A stretch of 40,504 bases of DNA from contig JANXTU010000499.1 in the NCBI GenBank assembly GCA_025352235.1, positions 1 through 40,504 on the forward strand, given 5' to 3'. Under the pieces are notes generated by a model. That model ran no database searches and was not told the origin of the DNA. It worked only from the letters and a program-made list of their open reading frames with translations. Made by a program: the position numbers and the translations under genes. The DNA is from Fimbriiglobus sp. GTDB lineage: Bacteria; Planctomycetota; Planctomycetia; Gemmatales; Gemmataceae. This document shows positions 8,975-17,538 of the stretch, in pieces. Every line of letters begins with the position of its first letter. The first letter of the stretch is position 1.

Positions 8975-9727
8975 TCACTCCGGGGCGTAGATCGTCCGGC
9001 CGCCGTCGACGGGCAAGCAAACACCGGTGATGAAATCGTTTTCGACGAGGGCCAATACTGCTTGGGCGATATTCTCCGGTCGGCCTTCGCGCTTGACGAG
9101 CGTGGCGTCGATCGCGCGGCGGCGCTCCTCCTCGGGCAGATCGGCCGGAAGCATGACCGGGCCGGGGAGAATCGCGTTCACGCGCACGCGCGGGTTGCGG
9201 GTGCCGAGTTCCACGGCGAAACTGCGCGTCATCGCCGTCACCGCGCCTTTGCTCGGGAAGTAAGCTGCATAACCGAGATAAGGTCGCACCTCGGCCCAAT
9301 CGCCGATGTTGACAATGACCCCGCCGTCGGGCTGTTCCACCATCTTCAAGCCGACGTGTTGGCACATCAAAAAAGTGCCGAGGGCGTTGGCATCGAAGTG
9401 CGCCGTCACATCCGCCGCGGTCACGTCTTCGAGCGCTTTACGCTTCCAAATTGCCGCCGCGTTCACCAGGACATCGACGTGGCCGAACCGGGCAAATACT
9501 GCCTCGACCAACGCGTTCACTTCCGATTCTTCGGCGAGGTCCGCTTGAAAGGCTTCGACGGCGACGCCGAGGGATCTGAGCCTTTCGGCGGTCTCCAGGG
9601 CTTCGGCCGCAGAAGTCCGGTAGTGCAGGGCGATGGAGTATCCCCGGCGGGCGAACGCTTCCGCCACGGTCGCGCCGACGCGCTTCTTCCCGCTCCCCGT
9701 GATCAACGCGACCGGTGCTGGGCTCAT
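8975..9727 (-). CDS. Short-chain dehydrogenase/reductase (pteridine-reductase-like)
   Basis: A 250-residue classical SDR oxidoreductase. The Rossmann loop is TGSGKKRVGATVAEAF (residues about 10-25), with an Arg/Lys-rich TGxxxRxG form resembling the FolM/pteridine-reductase branch, which uses NADPH. HYRTSAAEA follows the second strand, VDVLVNAAAIW is the NNAG-equivalent, and YAAYFPSKGAV provides the catalytic YxxxK, with NIGDWAE in the serine strand. PGPVMLP and DFITGVCLPVDGGRTIY close the fold. The start ATG 9727 overlaps the stop of the upstream gene in ATGA, indicating translational coupling to the PA14/propeller gene. The substrate is not certain; an exact pteridine role is a guess. Confidence 0.88.
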   Translation of the reverse strand: MSPAPVALITGSGKKRVGATVAEAFARRGYSIALHYRTSAAEALETAERLRSLGVAVEAFQADLAEESEVNALVEAVFARFGHVDVLVNAAAIWKRKALEDVTAADVTAHFDANALGTFLMCQHVGLKMVEQPDGGVIVNIGDWAEVRPYLGYAAYFPSKGAVTAMTRSFAVELGTRNPRVRVNAILPGPVMLPADLPEEERRRAIDATLVKREGRPENIAQAVLALVENDFITGVCLPVDGGRTIYAPE

Positions 9728-11841
9728 CGGAGTAACTCGTTCAGGGTGTAGTAGGCTTCTTTGTGGAGTAAATCCCGCCCGTCGGCCGCGCGGACGTTGT
9801 TGAGTTTGAAATCGTAGACCCGGCCGATGCGGAGTTCGGGGACTTCCACGCTGACGGTTTTGCGGTCCCCGGACAAGCGGATCGCCGCGACCTTTTCCGG
9901 TTGCGTGTCGGTCTCGGGGCAACCGTAGTTACTGTTGTAAATATACGTGAACGATTTCAACGCGAAGGCGTCGGTCTTGGCGACGGTGTCCGGGTCGAGG
10001 GGCTTCGTGAAGGTGAAATCGAAACCGGTTTTCGTCAGCTTCACATCGTGGACTTCCATCGGCACCTCGCCGAGGAAACTGAGGCGTTGCAAGCCCTGCG
10101 GTTTGCCGCCGAGCGATCCCCAGCCGCGGTTCGTTTGTCCGACGTACAAGCTGCCGTCGGGCCCGAAGGCAAGGCGGTTGACGCCGCATTGGAAGCCGCC
10201 GCGGAAGGGGAAGCAGGCCCCTTGGAAGACGCCGTTGACCTTTTCGAGCGCCACCCGCATGACGACGGCTTTGGTTTGATCGCCGACGAAAATCTGCCCG
10301 GTGAAGGGGCCGAATTTGCCGCCGGTGGTGTCCCACTTCGGCTCGCTCACCGACTGACCCATGCGGCCGTAGGGGAACCAAATCGCGGGGCGTTCGACTT
10401 CGGGAAAACCTTTGGGGGTCGTCTTCCCAGGCGCCGGTTGGCCGTCGTACATCATGCCGCTGGCGACTTTGTCGGAGCGCTCCGAATACGGCGAATCCTT
10501 CAACCAACGCAGGCCCGCTTGGTGTCCGTAGAACTTGCCCTTCTGCAGGTGGCAGAGTTTGTTGCTCGCGCACCATTCCCCTTGGTTGTCCGCGTAGAAC
10601 AGGTCGCCGTCGGGGCTGACCGTGACGCCGTTGGGCGACCGCAGGCCGTAAGCGAACGGCTCGGTCTTTCCGCTCTTCGGGTCGATCTTCATGCACCAGC
10701 CGCGGAAGGCTCCCTTCGCTTGGTGGCCACCGCCGAAGCCGACGTTCAGTGTCACGTACATGTCACCGGTTTTGTCCACGGCTGGGCCGAAGCAGTATTC
10801 GTGATAATCCCCCGAGACGCCCCACGCATCGGACACGGTGTTGAATTCGTCGGCGACACCGTCGCCGTCGGAATCGACGACCCGCGTGAGTTCCGGCCGT
10901 TGGCCGACGTACACGGTCTTGTTGTCCGGGGCGGAGATGCCGAGCGCCTCGTGCAAACCGCTGGCGAACTTGGTGAACTTGATCTCGGCCGGGTTCTTGG
11001 AAGTCGGATTGGCGATGAGCCAAATTTCCCCGCGGCGAGTGCAGGCGAGCAATTTGCCGTCGGGCCGGAACGCGAGGCCACCGACTTCGAGGACGCAATC
11101 CGCCGGCTCTTGGATCGTGGTGATCTCGTAGAACTTGGATTCGCCGGTGGTATCGGTCGAAACGGCGGGCGCACCGGTGCGCGGGAAATCCTTCTCGTAT
11201 CGGGTCTGAATCTTCTGCGGCAGGGTGTCGGGCAGTTCCGGGGCGACGTAGACTTCCCAACCGCCGGCGTACTGGCAGACCTTCAATAGCAGTTGGTTCT
11301 TGCCCGGCTTCAACTTCAGCTGGGTGAAGAATTGATCCGGCGCCGCGGCCCGTTCGTGATCCTCGTAGAGCAAGCGCGCGCCGTTGAACCAGAGCGACAT
11401 CGTGTCGTCGGCCCCGAGCGAGACGGGAAGTCGCCCCGCTTCGATCGCATCGAATTCGTGGTAGAGGTACACGACGGCATCGTTGTTATCTTCGGTGATG
11501 ATCGACTTGAGGCTCAGAATTTTCCCGAGTTCGAAGCCTTTGAACTCCTGCCAGCCGAACTTGCGGTCGTTCTTGCCGACGAAGGTCGCTTTCAGATCGA
11601 CCTCTTTCTCCGGCGGGTATTTCACATCGATGCCTTTGCGATCCGGGTTGTCGAACGGCCCGGCGAAGTACCACTTGCCGGTCAAGTTCGGCAATCCAAA
11701 GGAAGCGAGTGTCGCCTTCGCCGTATCGACCCGGTTGCCTTTGTTGACGTACATCCCGGCCGATTCCGCTTTCGGTTGAGCGAGCAAGACGCCGAGGATC
11801 GAGACGCACAAGCCGAACGAGGCGAGGAGCGGTTTTCGCAT
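9724..11841 (-). CDS. Secreted PA14-like plus six-bladed propeller (sorbosone-dehydrogenase-like) protein
   Basis: A 705-residue exported protein beginning MRKPLLASFGLCVSILGVLL, a clear signal peptide. Residues about 50-215 (LTGKWYFAGPFDNPD, LPVSLGADDTMSLWFNGARL, KLKPGKNQLLLKVCQYAGGW) form a PA14-like carbohydrate-binding module. From about residue 250 there are propeller blades of the glucose/sorbosone dehydrogenase type (VGGLAFRPDGKLLACTRRGE, VTVSPDGDLFYADNQGEWC, FGPDGSLYVGQTNRGWGS) with a calcium-like loop DSDGDGVADEF. In planctomycetes such proteins often lie near heme or DUF1501 proteins; here the only coupled partner is the SDR. Enzymatic activity is unproven. The ATG at 11841 is preferred over an upstream in-frame start because it places the signal peptide at the N-terminus. 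Confidence 0.85.
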   Translation of the reverse strand: MRKPLLASFGLCVSILGVLLAQPKAESAGMYVNKGNRVDTAKATLASFGLPNLTGKWYFAGPFDNPDRKGIDVKYPPEKEVDLKATFVGKNDRKFGWQEFKGFELGKILSLKSIITEDNNDAVVYLYHEFDAIEAGRLPVSLGADDTMSLWFNGARLLYEDHERAAAPDQFFTQLKLKPGKNQLLLKVCQYAGGWEVYVAPELPDTLPQKIQTRYEKDFPRTGAPAVSTDTTGESKFYEITTIQEPADCVLEVGGLAFRPDGKLLACTRRGEIWLIANPTSKNPAEIKFTKFASGLHEALGISAPDNKTVYVGQRPELTRVVDSDGDGVADEFNTVSDAWGVSGDYHEYCFGPAVDKTGDMYVTLNVGFGGGHQAKGAFRGWCMKIDPKSGKTEPFAYGLRSPNGVTVSPDGDLFYADNQGEWCASNKLCHLQKGKFYGHQAGLRWLKDSPYSERSDKVASGMMYDGQPAPGKTTPKGFPEVERPAIWFPYGRMGQSVSEPKWDTTGGKFGPFTGQIFVGDQTKAVVMRVALEKVNGVFQGACFPFRGGFQCGVNRLAFGPDGSLYVGQTNRGWGSLGGKPQGLQRLSFLGEVPMEVHDVKLTKTGFDFTFTKPLDPDTVAKTDAFALKSFTYIYNSNYGCPETDTQPEKVAAIRLSGDRKTVSVEVPELRIGRVYDFKLNNVRAADGRDLLHKEAYYTLNELLR

Positions 11842-11915
11842 GGTGGGTCGAGTTCCAAACTGGTGAAAGGCGGGAGTTGATGCACTTCGAGTACGCGGTG
11901 CGGCGAGCACCGCAG

Positions 11916-12034
11916 CCCGATCTTTGTGGCGACACGTTTCTTAACGTGTCGGAGAATCGAAGTTATATACCAGGTTCCAAAGTCCTCGTATACGTTTCCG
12001 ACACGTTAAGAAACGTGTCGCCACAAAGATCGGG
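11916..12034. repeat. REPIN-like element, 38-bp perfect inverted repeat
   Basis: Two arms, 11916-11953 and 11997-12034, are exact reverse complements (38 of 38) around a 43-nt centre. Each arm contains its own small palindrome, GACACGTT-TCTT-AACGTGTC, so the element can fold as a doublet of hairpins. The right arm ends directly at the stop codon of the PLD-like gene. A second, diverged copy lies at 17437-17523. The architecture (two inverted REP units separated by a short spacer, intergenic) is that of REPIN elements spread by RAYT transposases. Membership is inferred; no RAYT gene is visible here. Confidence 0.75.
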
Positions 12035-12733
12035 TCACTGGGCGGTGGGCAGTCCGATCCACAAGGCGTCGAATTCGTGCTGGAATTTTCCGATCAACCG
12101 GGCGTCGTCGGTGTCGACGATGTTCTCTTCGTTCTGGGCAGCGGCGCCGCGCGTCCAATTGTAGCTGCCGTTGAGCATCCGCCGCCCGTCGAAAATGGCG
12201 AACTTGTGGTGCATGTGATACGGCGACTCGTCGACGACGACCGGGATGCCCGCTTCGCGGAAGCGGGGGACATCCGATCCGGGATCGTAGGCTTTTTCGT
12301 TGTCGGTGATGATGCGGATTTTCACGCCGCGCTTGTGGGCCGCGACGATCATGTTGCTGATGCGGTCGTCGGTGATCGTGAATACGCAGATATCGATGGT
12401 CCGCCGGGCGTTGATGATGTGGTTGACGATCAACCCGAGGCAGGCCTCGCCGGGGCTAAAGCAGGCCGCGGAGCTGGATTCGCCGACGCCCGCGTTTTGA
12501 ACCGGCACGATCACCTTCATGGCCGCTTCGAGGAAGTCGATCACTTCGACCGCGCCGGTCTCGGTGACCGCTTGTCGAGCCGCATCGAACAGCCGGCTGC
12601 GGGCGACGCCGCGCTGCTGTTCGGTCGTGATGTTCTTCGCGGCCCACGCCATCAGCGTCTCGCGCTCCGACCCGCTGAGCTTGCGATCGGCGAGGAACTG
12701 GCGGAACAGCGCATCGAGTTCGGCGGCATTCAT
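12035..12733 (-). CDS. Phospholipase D-like (single HKD) nuclease/hydrolase
   Basis: A 232-residue protein of the PLDc_2 type. The one HxKx4D motif is HHKFAIFD (residues 174-181), followed by [20 protein letters not shown], the usual Gly-Ser-x-Asn-Trp strand of this subfamily. [29 protein letters not shown] supplies the strand before the active site. With a single HKD it would act as a dimer, as the Nuc-type nucleases do. An N-terminal region of about 85 residues is helical and unrecognised. There is no signal peptide, so it is probably cytosolic. Its stop codon abuts the REPIN-like element. Confidence 0.85.
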   Translation of the reverse strand: MNAAELDALFRQFLADRKLSGSERETLMAWAAKNITTEQQRGVARSRLFDAARQAVTETGAVEVIDFLEAAMKVIVPVQNAGVGESSSAACFSPGEACLGLIVNHIINARRTIDICVFTITDDRISNMIVAAHKRGVKIRIITDNEKAYDPGSDVPRFREAGIPVVVDESPYHMHHKFAIFDGRRMLNGSYNWTRGAAAQNEENIVDTDDARLIGKFQHEFDALWIGLPTAQ

Positions 12734-12873
12734 GGACGGGTTCTCGGGGCGTGCCGAACCCTGTGAGGGATCGGGTGAGTCAGAAGGTGATTATCCCGAG
12801 TGGGATCGTGGAAGCAATGCGATTCGCCCGATCGCGTCCCGCCGGATTCGTTTCGACCCATAAACTGGACCCC

Positions 12874-13938
12874 ATGAGTATCACGGCCAAGAACGTCAGC
12901 AAGAAATTCGGCGACTTCGTCGCCCTCGACGGCGTCAACGTCGAAGCGCCGACCGGGGCGCTCGTCGCCCTCCTCGGCCCGTCCGGGTCCGGGAAAACGA
13001 CGCTGCTGCGGATCATCGCAGGGCTCGAAGTCGCGGACTCGGGGACGGTGTCGTACCACCAAGACGACATCACGCACCAGTCAGCCAAGGAGCGCAACGT
13101 CGGTTTCGTGTTCCAGCACTACGCCCTGTTCAAGCACATGACGGTGTTCGAGAACGTCGCGTTTGGGCTGCGCGTTCGCCGCTGGAAGGAAGACCGCGTC
13201 AAGAAGCGCGTCGAGGAACTGCTCCACCTCGTCCGGCTCGAAACGATGTCGCACCGCTATCCGTCCCAACTCTCCGGCGGCCAGAAACAGCGAATCGCCT
13301 TGATCCGCGCGCTCGCCCCGGAACCGAAGGTGATCCTGCTCGACGAACCCTTCGGCGCGCTCGACGCCAAGGTCCGCACCGAGTTGCGGGCGTGGCTGCG
13401 CCGCTTCCATGACGAATTCCACGTCACGAGTTTGTTCGTGACGCACGACCAAGAAGAAGCTTTCGAAGTCGCGGACAAGATCGTGATCATGAACGCCGGG
13501 CGGATCGAACAATCGGGTACCCCGGCCGAGGTCTTCGAGAAACCGGCGAACGCATTCGTCATGGACTTCTTGGGGAACGTGAACATCTTTCAAGCGCAGT
13601 TGAAAGATGGCCGCGTGCTGTTGGGCGACGTGGAGATGCCGATCGAAAGCGGCCGGGTGTTGGAAACCGGCGACGGCACGGCCGCGGTGTACGTGCGGCC
13701 GCACGAACTCGACTTGGACCGTACGGGGGCCGTGGGCAACTGCATCCGCGGCAAGATCATCCACATCAACCCGGCCGGCTCGGTGGTCAAAGTCCGCGTG
13801 AGGGCCGACGACTTCGGCTTGGTGGTCAACGTCGACCTGACCCCGGATCACCACAAGAAAATGGCCTTGATCGTCGGGGAGTTCGTGTTCCTCTCGCCGA
13901 AGACGGCGAAGATGTTCCAGCCGGATTATGCGATTTGA
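12874..13938 (+). CDS. cysA: Sulfate/molybdate ABC transporter ATP-binding protein
   Basis: A 354-residue importer ATPase. Walker A is GPSGSGKTT (about 34-42), the Q-loop VFQHYALF, signature LSGGQKQR, Walker [13 protein letters not shown], and the switch His in FVTHDQEEA. The C-terminal region ([12 protein letters not shown], then [20 protein letters not shown] and [18 protein letters not shown]) matches the TOBE-type regulatory domain of CysA proteins rather than that of sugar importers. ATG 12874 precedes the first conserved strand ([20 protein letters not shown]). No permease or binding-protein gene is next to it, so it would have to pair with subunits encoded elsewhere. Its final nine codons are echoed at 14686-14713. 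Confidence 0.88.
   Translation: MSITAKNVSKKFGDFVALDGVNVEAPTGALVALLGPSGSGKTTLLRIIAGLEVADSGTVSYHQDDITHQSAKERNVGFVFQHYALFKHMTVFENVAFGLRVRRWKEDRVKKRVEELLHLVRLETMSHRYPSQLSGGQKQRIALIRALAPEPKVILLDEPFGALDAKVRTELRAWLRRFHDEFHVTSLFVTHDQEEAFEVADKIVIMNAGRIEQSGTPAEVFEKPANAFVMDFLGNVNIFQAQLKDGRVLLGDVEMPIESGRVLETGDGTAAVYVRPHELDLDRTGAVGNCIRGKIIHINPAGSVVKVRVRADDFGLVVNVDLTPDHHKKMALIVGEFVFLSPKTAKMFQPDYAI
13911..13938 (+). repeat. cysA 3'-end repeat, copy 1 (inside cysA)
   Basis: The last 28 bases of cysA, including its TGA. They recur at 14686-14713 with 25 of 28 matches. Two of the three differences fall in third codon positions and are synonymous (CAG/CAA and TAT/TAC); the third changes Asp to Glu. The pair encloses the toxin-antitoxin module. 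Confidence 0.75.
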
Positions 13939-14130
13939 CCGGTGAAAATGATTTCGGCGCAGAGTGCCCCACCCCTCCGCGAAAGCATTTCTAATTTCGG
14001 GTAGAACCTATGCATGCCAACGCTTTACGTCCGATTTTGAGCGGCGGGATGCCGGACGAAACCATCGTGCAGCACAGGATTTTGAGATCTGGTGACGTGG
14101 CGTGATACGATGGAGTTCGGAGGTACAGTC

Positions 14131-14355
14131 ATGACATCCGCTCAACCGCTCGTTCACAGCGATCCCGACATCCTCGGCGGTACGCCCGTGTTTATGGGGA
14201 CACGCGTTCCTGCTCATACCCTTCTCGACTATTTGTCGGCTGGGGATTCGCTGGAAGTCTTCCTAGATCACTTCCCGACCGTCTCCCGTGAGCAAGCCAT
14301 CGCGGCGCTGGAGCAAGCCAACGAACTGCTGGTGGCCCATGCGCATTCTGCTTGA
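14131..14355 (+). CDS. DUF433-family antitoxin
   Basis: A 74-residue small protein of the DUF433 (VapB-like) family. It shows the core VHSDPDILGGTPVFMGTRVP, whose GxPvf-GTR(v/i)P box is diagnostic, followed by LLDYLSAGDSLEVFLDHFP and REQAIAALEQA helices that make the winged-helix-like fold. ATG 14131 has an excellent GGAGG Shine-Dalgarno 7 nt upstream; in-frame starts at 14092 and 14110 are poorer. It overlaps the DUF5615 gene by 17 bp, the usual antitoxin-first order. It is expected to neutralise the partner toxin and repress its own promoter, as known for VapB-type systems; this pair has not been tested. Confidence 0.88.
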   Translation: MTSAQPLVHSDPDILGGTPVFMGTRVPAHTLLDYLSAGDSLEVFLDHFPTVSREQAIAALEQANELLVAHAHSA

Positions 14356-14662
14356 CGAATGCGTGCCCCGCCCTTTGCGAGGCGAATTCGTCGGCCATAC
14401 CGTTAGAACGATCCGCGACATGGATTGGGCCGGCAAGAAGAACGGCGAACTGCTCGCGCTCATGGCGGGAGCGGGGTTCAAGGTGCTGCTCACGGTGGAT
14501 CAGAATCTCAGGTATCAGCAGAATCTCGCGGCGGCCGGGGTCGCCGTCGTTGTCTTGATAGCGCGGAAGAATCGCTTGGATCAGTTGGTGCCGCTCGTCT
14601 CCTCGGCGATGATTGCCTTGGTCGGCATTCAACCGGGCGATGTGGTCGAGATCGTCGCGTGA
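14339..14662 (+). CDS. DUF5615 PIN-like toxin
   Basis: A 107-residue PIN-like ribonuclease toxin. It begins MRILLDECVPRPLRGEF, the Mut7-C/DUF5615 opening in which the Asp of LLDE is a metal-binding residue. The later FKVLLTVDQNLRYQQNL gives the second acidic strand, corresponding to T-D-x-D/N. The remaining AVVVLIARKN strand closes the small Rossmann-like fold. The start lies inside the DUF433 gene, with a 17-bp overlap, indicating coupled translation. It is known as a partner of DUF433, where the pair is predicted to be a VapBC-like RNA-targeting module; RNase activity here is inferred. Confidence 0.85.
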   Translation: MRILLDECVPRPLRGEFVGHTVRTIRDMDWAGKKNGELLALMAGAGFKVLLTVDQNLRYQQNLAAAGVAVVVLIARKNRLDQLVPLVSSAMIALVGIQPGDVVEIVA

Positions 14663-14685
14663 TTCTAAGAACTCCAAACCATGAT

Positions 14686-14713
14686 GATGTTCCAACCGGA
14701 ATACGCGATTTGA
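14686..14713 (+). repeat. cysA 3'-end repeat, copy 2 (remnant)
   Basis: Encodes MFQPEYAI plus stop in the cysA-equivalent frame, 24 bp after the DUF5615 stop, with no gene body before it. It matches copy 1 at 13911-13938 in 25 of 28 bases. It looks like the tail of a second cysA-like gene left behind, or brought in, when the toxin-antitoxin segment arrived. Confidence 0.7.
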
Positions 14714-14748
14714 AGTCCGGGGTATTGGGTTTGGGAGGGATCAATACC

Positions 14749-14985
14749 GTGGAGACTCTGCATGAATTTGTCCATCGCTTTGAGGACATGTCTCAAGACG
14801 GCGTGCTGTCGGTTGACCTTGATCCTCCACCAGATGGTGCCGTTATCAGGATTGACCAAGAACAGCGTACGAAGCGGGTTACCATTTCCACCGCGATTCG
14901 CATTTCGCTGACAGCGATGGAAACGGCCCCGAGATCAGTTTTGAGTTTTGAAGTCCGCCCAGAACGCGAAAACGCACCAACATAG
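14749..14985 (+). CDS. Small hypothetical protein
   Basis: A possible 78-residue protein starting at GTG 14749, supported by GGGAGGGA at 14733-14740, a strong Shine-Dalgarno 8 nt away. The sequence (VETLHEFVHRFEDMSQDGVL, then DPPPDGAVIRIDQEQRTKRV) is evenly polar with alternating strand-like segments and ends REREN-like in a hydrophilic tail. I do not recognise a family. It lies just after the cysA-tail repeat and 2 bp before the stop of the convergent helicase gene. It may belong to the same acquired segment as the toxin-antitoxin pair. Coding status is moderately likely only. Confidence 0.45.
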   Translation: METLHEFVHRFEDMSQDGVLSVDLDPPPDGAVIRIDQEQRTKRVTISTAIRISLTAMETAPRSVLSFEVRPERENAPT

Positions 14986-14987
14986 CG

Positions 14988-16955
14988 TCATTTCTCCCGC
15001 ACGCCATCCACGAAGCGTTTGCACTCCGGCAATGCATCCAAAAAAAGCTTGCCGTACTGTTTCGTCAGAATCCGTGGATCGAAGATCACCACGATGCCTT
15101 TGTCGGTGGCGGTGCGGATTAACCGGCCGAAGCCCTGCTTCAATTTGATTGCGGCCGTCGGCACTTGGTAATCGCGGAAGGCGTTGCCGCCGGCGGCTTC
15201 GATGGCTTCGACGCGGGCCTCGATCAACGGTCGATCCGGCACTGCGAACGGCAGCTTCGTGATGATGACGTTCTGTAGCGCTTCGCCGCGGACATCGACT
15301 CCCTGCCAGAAGCTGTCGACGCCAAAGAGCACGGCCTTGGTCGCGGTGCGGAAGTCTTCGAGCATCTTCGGCGCGGGGGAGCCGTCCCCTTGGCAGAAGA
15401 AGGTGTAGCCATCCTTAGCGAACTTCGACCGCAGGCGCTCGGCGCACTTGTTCATGAAGTAGTAGCTCGTGAAGAGGACGAATGCTCGGCCCTGCGTCTT
15501 CTCGATGTACTCCGGCAAGCGATCTTGCACCCTGGCTTCGTAGGCCGCCGAGTTGCCGGACGGGTCGGGCATATCGCGGAACAGATGCAGTTCGGCCTGT
15601 TGTTTGAAATCGAAGGGGCTCCCGAGCTGCCGGGTCTTGGCGTTGTCCAAGCCGAGGCGGGTTTGAAAGTGCTCGAAGCCGTCGCGTCCGCCGGTGCTGA
15701 GGGTCGCACTCGTCAGGATGGTCGCGGGGATCTTGGCGTAGAGTTGTTCCTGCAACGCCGGACCGACTTCGACCGGCGCACTCGCCAAAGTCACGCGGAT
15801 AATGCGGCCCTGCCGGACTTCGACCCAGTACACGTGACCCGCGAGTTCGTGGCCGAGCCATTCGCGGATCTCGTGGGCTTGGCTGGTCAGTCGCTCCGCC
15901 CGGCTCGTCAGTTCGAGCTTTTCTTCTTCGCCACTTTGGGCTTTCGCCAACACCACGAGCGCGCTCGTCAACTTCATGATGGCATCGGTGATGGTGTCCT
16001 GCACCGGGTTCGGCGTCCGCACCCGGCCATTGCCTTTGCCCTGATTCGCATGCCAGTGGTGGACCGACGAAAAGAACCGCTCGGCCGCTTGGCGGACTTC
16101 CTCGACCAAACCGACGGAATCGGGATCGCCCAGCGTGGCCAGCACGCCCTTGTGGCTCCGCGCGGCGTACAGCTGATTCAACACGTATTCAATGCCGCCT
16201 TGGCTGACATTGATGCCGAGATGATCCGCGGCGACATCTTCGAGCGTGTGGGCTTCGTCGAAAATCACCGCGTGGTAGTCGGGCAGCACCCCGGCGCCGA
16301 GCCGGCGGAGCGCGAGATCGCTGAAGAACAGAGCGTGGTTGACGATGAGGATATTCCCGCCGAAGGTCGCCTTGCGGGCCTTGTAATAGAAGCACTCGTT
16401 GTGCGTCGGGCACTTGCGCCCCAAGCAATTGCCGCTATCGGATTCGACGAGGTCCCAGACCGCCGGGAGCGGGGTCAGCGGCAGGTCGCTCTTGCTGCCG
16501 AGGGTCGTCTGCCGGGACCACTTGCCGATGGCGATGAGTTGCTCGACGGCCGTCGGGTCGGTCAGCAGCGAGCCCAGGCGCACTTGGGCCGCACGCATCC
16601 GCCGGAGGCTGAGGTAGTTCCCGCGCCCCTTGACGAGTACCGGGCGGAATTCTTGGGGCATCACCGACTTCAAGAACGGGATGTCTTTACGAATGAGCTG
16701 TTCTTGCAAGCCGATGGTGTGCGTGCTGATGACGATGCGGAGGTTCGGGTCGGCCGCGACCGCGAGGATCGCTGGGACGAGGTAAGCGAAGCTCTTGCCC
16801 ACACCGGTGCCCGCTTCCACCAGCAACGACTGTTTCTTGGCCAAGGCGTTGAACACGGCTTGGCCCATCTCGACCTGCTGCGGCCGGGCTTCAAACGCGG
16901 GGAATCGCTGCGAAACGAGACCGGCCGGGCCGAGGATTTCATCGATTGTTGACAT
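14988..16955 (-). CDS. DinG-type ATP-dependent DNA helicase (XPD/Rad3 family)
   Basis: A 655-residue superfamily 2 helicase. Walker A is EAGTGVGKS (about 47-55), motif Ia/Ib follows in [15 protein letters not shown], the DEAH box is FDEAHTLED (about 233), and the C-terminal half carries [34 protein letters not shown] and the arginine-finger motif [11 protein letters not shown]. The cysteines in [17 protein letters not shown] (about 171-184) match the iron-sulfur cluster cysteines of XPD/DinG enzymes, so it should unwind DNA 5' to 3'. It would act in repair of stalled or damaged DNA, R-loops or D-loops. The gene is monocistronic on the minus strand and divergent from rpsR. Confidence 0.92.
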   Translation of the reverse strand: MSTIDEILGPAGLVSQRFPAFEARPQQVEMGQAVFNALAKKQSLLVEAGTGVGKSFAYLVPAILAVAADPNLRIVISTHTIGLQEQLIRKDIPFLKSVMPQEFRPVLVKGRGNYLSLRRMRAAQVRLGSLLTDPTAVEQLIAIGKWSRQTTLGSKSDLPLTPLPAVWDLVESDSGNCLGRKCPTHNECFYYKARKATFGGNILIVNHALFFSDLALRRLGAGVLPDYHAVIFDEAHTLEDVAADHLGINVSQGGIEYVLNQLYAARSHKGVLATLGDPDSVGLVEEVRQAAERFFSSVHHWHANQGKGNGRVRTPNPVQDTITDAIMKLTSALVVLAKAQSGEEEKLELTSRAERLTSQAHEIREWLGHELAGHVYWVEVRQGRIIRVTLASAPVEVGPALQEQLYAKIPATILTSATLSTGGRDGFEHFQTRLGLDNAKTRQLGSPFDFKQQAELHLFRDMPDPSGNSAAYEARVQDRLPEYIEKTQGRAFVLFTSYYFMNKCAERLRSKFAKDGYTFFCQGDGSPAPKMLEDFRTATKAVLFGVDSFWQGVDVRGEALQNVIITKLPFAVPDRPLIEARVEAIEAAGGNAFRDYQVPTAAIKLKQGFGRLIRTATDKGIVVIFDPRILTKQYGKLFLDALPECKRFVDGVREK

Positions 16956-17052
16956 ACCGACGATTGTGACAGCGAAACGCAGTGGACAAAAGGGGAGTTT
17001 GGCAGAAGCGGGCGGAAAAAAGTGGCCGGACGCATTCTCGGCGACAAGGGTG

Positions 17053-17080
17053 TTGACAGCGGAACCGATTGTTCTAAAAT
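17053..17080 (+). promoter_or_regulatory. Sigma-70-type promoter for rpsR
   Basis: TTGACA at 17053-17058, a 16-bp spacer, and TAAAAT at 17075-17080. This is near consensus and gives a 5' leader of roughly 40 nt before the ATG at 17129. It is the clearest promoter in the window. Confidence 0.75.
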
Positions 17081-17128
17081 CTCTTACGTCTGTGGACTAC
17101 CGTATCCAACCAAAAGGTTGCCTCGATC

Positions 17129-17377
17129 ATGCTTGGTATTCGAACGAAGAAGTTGTCGGCCCGGAAGAGCCGCTGCCGGTTTTGCACCAAAGAAGGTTGC
17201 CCGCGTCCCGCATTCGTCGATTACAAAGACGTCGGCTCGCTGAAGAAACTGGTTTCGGGACAAAGCAAGCTGTTCAGCCGCAAGCGCAGTGGCTTGTGCG
17301 CCCCGTTCCAACGGGCCGCGTCCAACGCCGTGAAGCGGGCCCGCTTCATCGGCTTGATGCCTTACGTCGGCGAGTGA
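17129..17377 (+). CDS. rpsR: Ribosomal protein bS18 (zinc-binding form)
   Basis: An 82-residue 30S subunit protein. The match runs over FVDYKDVGSLKKLVSGQSKL (the IDYKDV core of bS18) and ends in FQRAASNAVKRARFIGLMPY, the conserved rRNA-binding helix with A-x-KRAR and the LLPY-like end. The N-terminal cysteines C16, C19 and C24, with a further Cys in SGLCAPF, suggest the zinc-containing (C+) version. In many bacteria rpsR sits with rpsF, ssb and rplI; here it stands alone with its own strong promoter at 17053 and terminator at 17400. Confidence 0.92.
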   Translation: MLGIRTKKLSARKSRCRFCTKEGCPRPAFVDYKDVGSLKKLVSGQSKLFSRKRSGLCAPFQRAASNAVKRARFIGLMPYVGE

Positions 17378-17399
17378 ATCGCGACGCGGCACCGAATGA

Positions 17400-17421
17400 C
17401 CCGGCCACCGGCCGGGTTTTT
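17400..17421 (+). terminator. Rho-independent terminator of rpsR
   Basis: A perfect 7-bp stem CCCGGCC/GGCCGGG with loop ACC (17400-17416) is followed by five T residues, 22 bp after the rpsR stop. Confidence 0.88.
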
Positions 17422-17436
17422 CCATGCGCCGTTCGC

Positions 17437-17523
17437 GTGGCGACACGTTTCCCAACGTGTCGGTCATCGAGTCACATTCGCGTCGGATGAATCGATTCCG
17501 ACACGTTGAAAACGTGTCGCCAC
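17437..17523. repeat. REPIN-like element, second copy
   Basis: The arms 17437-17463 and 17498-17523 are near-perfect reverse complements, differing only in the small inner loops. Each contains the GACACGTT/AACGTGTC palindrome also found at 11916-12034, and both copies share the sequence GTGGCGACACGTTT. It lies between the rpsR terminator and the start of the TPR glycosyltransferase gene, about 15 bp upstream of that GTG codon, so it would form part of the latter's leader. Confidence 0.75.
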
Positions 17524-17538
17524 AGCCGAGGAAATCTC

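Noticed and set aside
15390-16952. Plus-strand open frame of 520 codons opposite the helicase
   Set aside because: The helicase on the other strand has all its motifs; this frame is antisense shadow.
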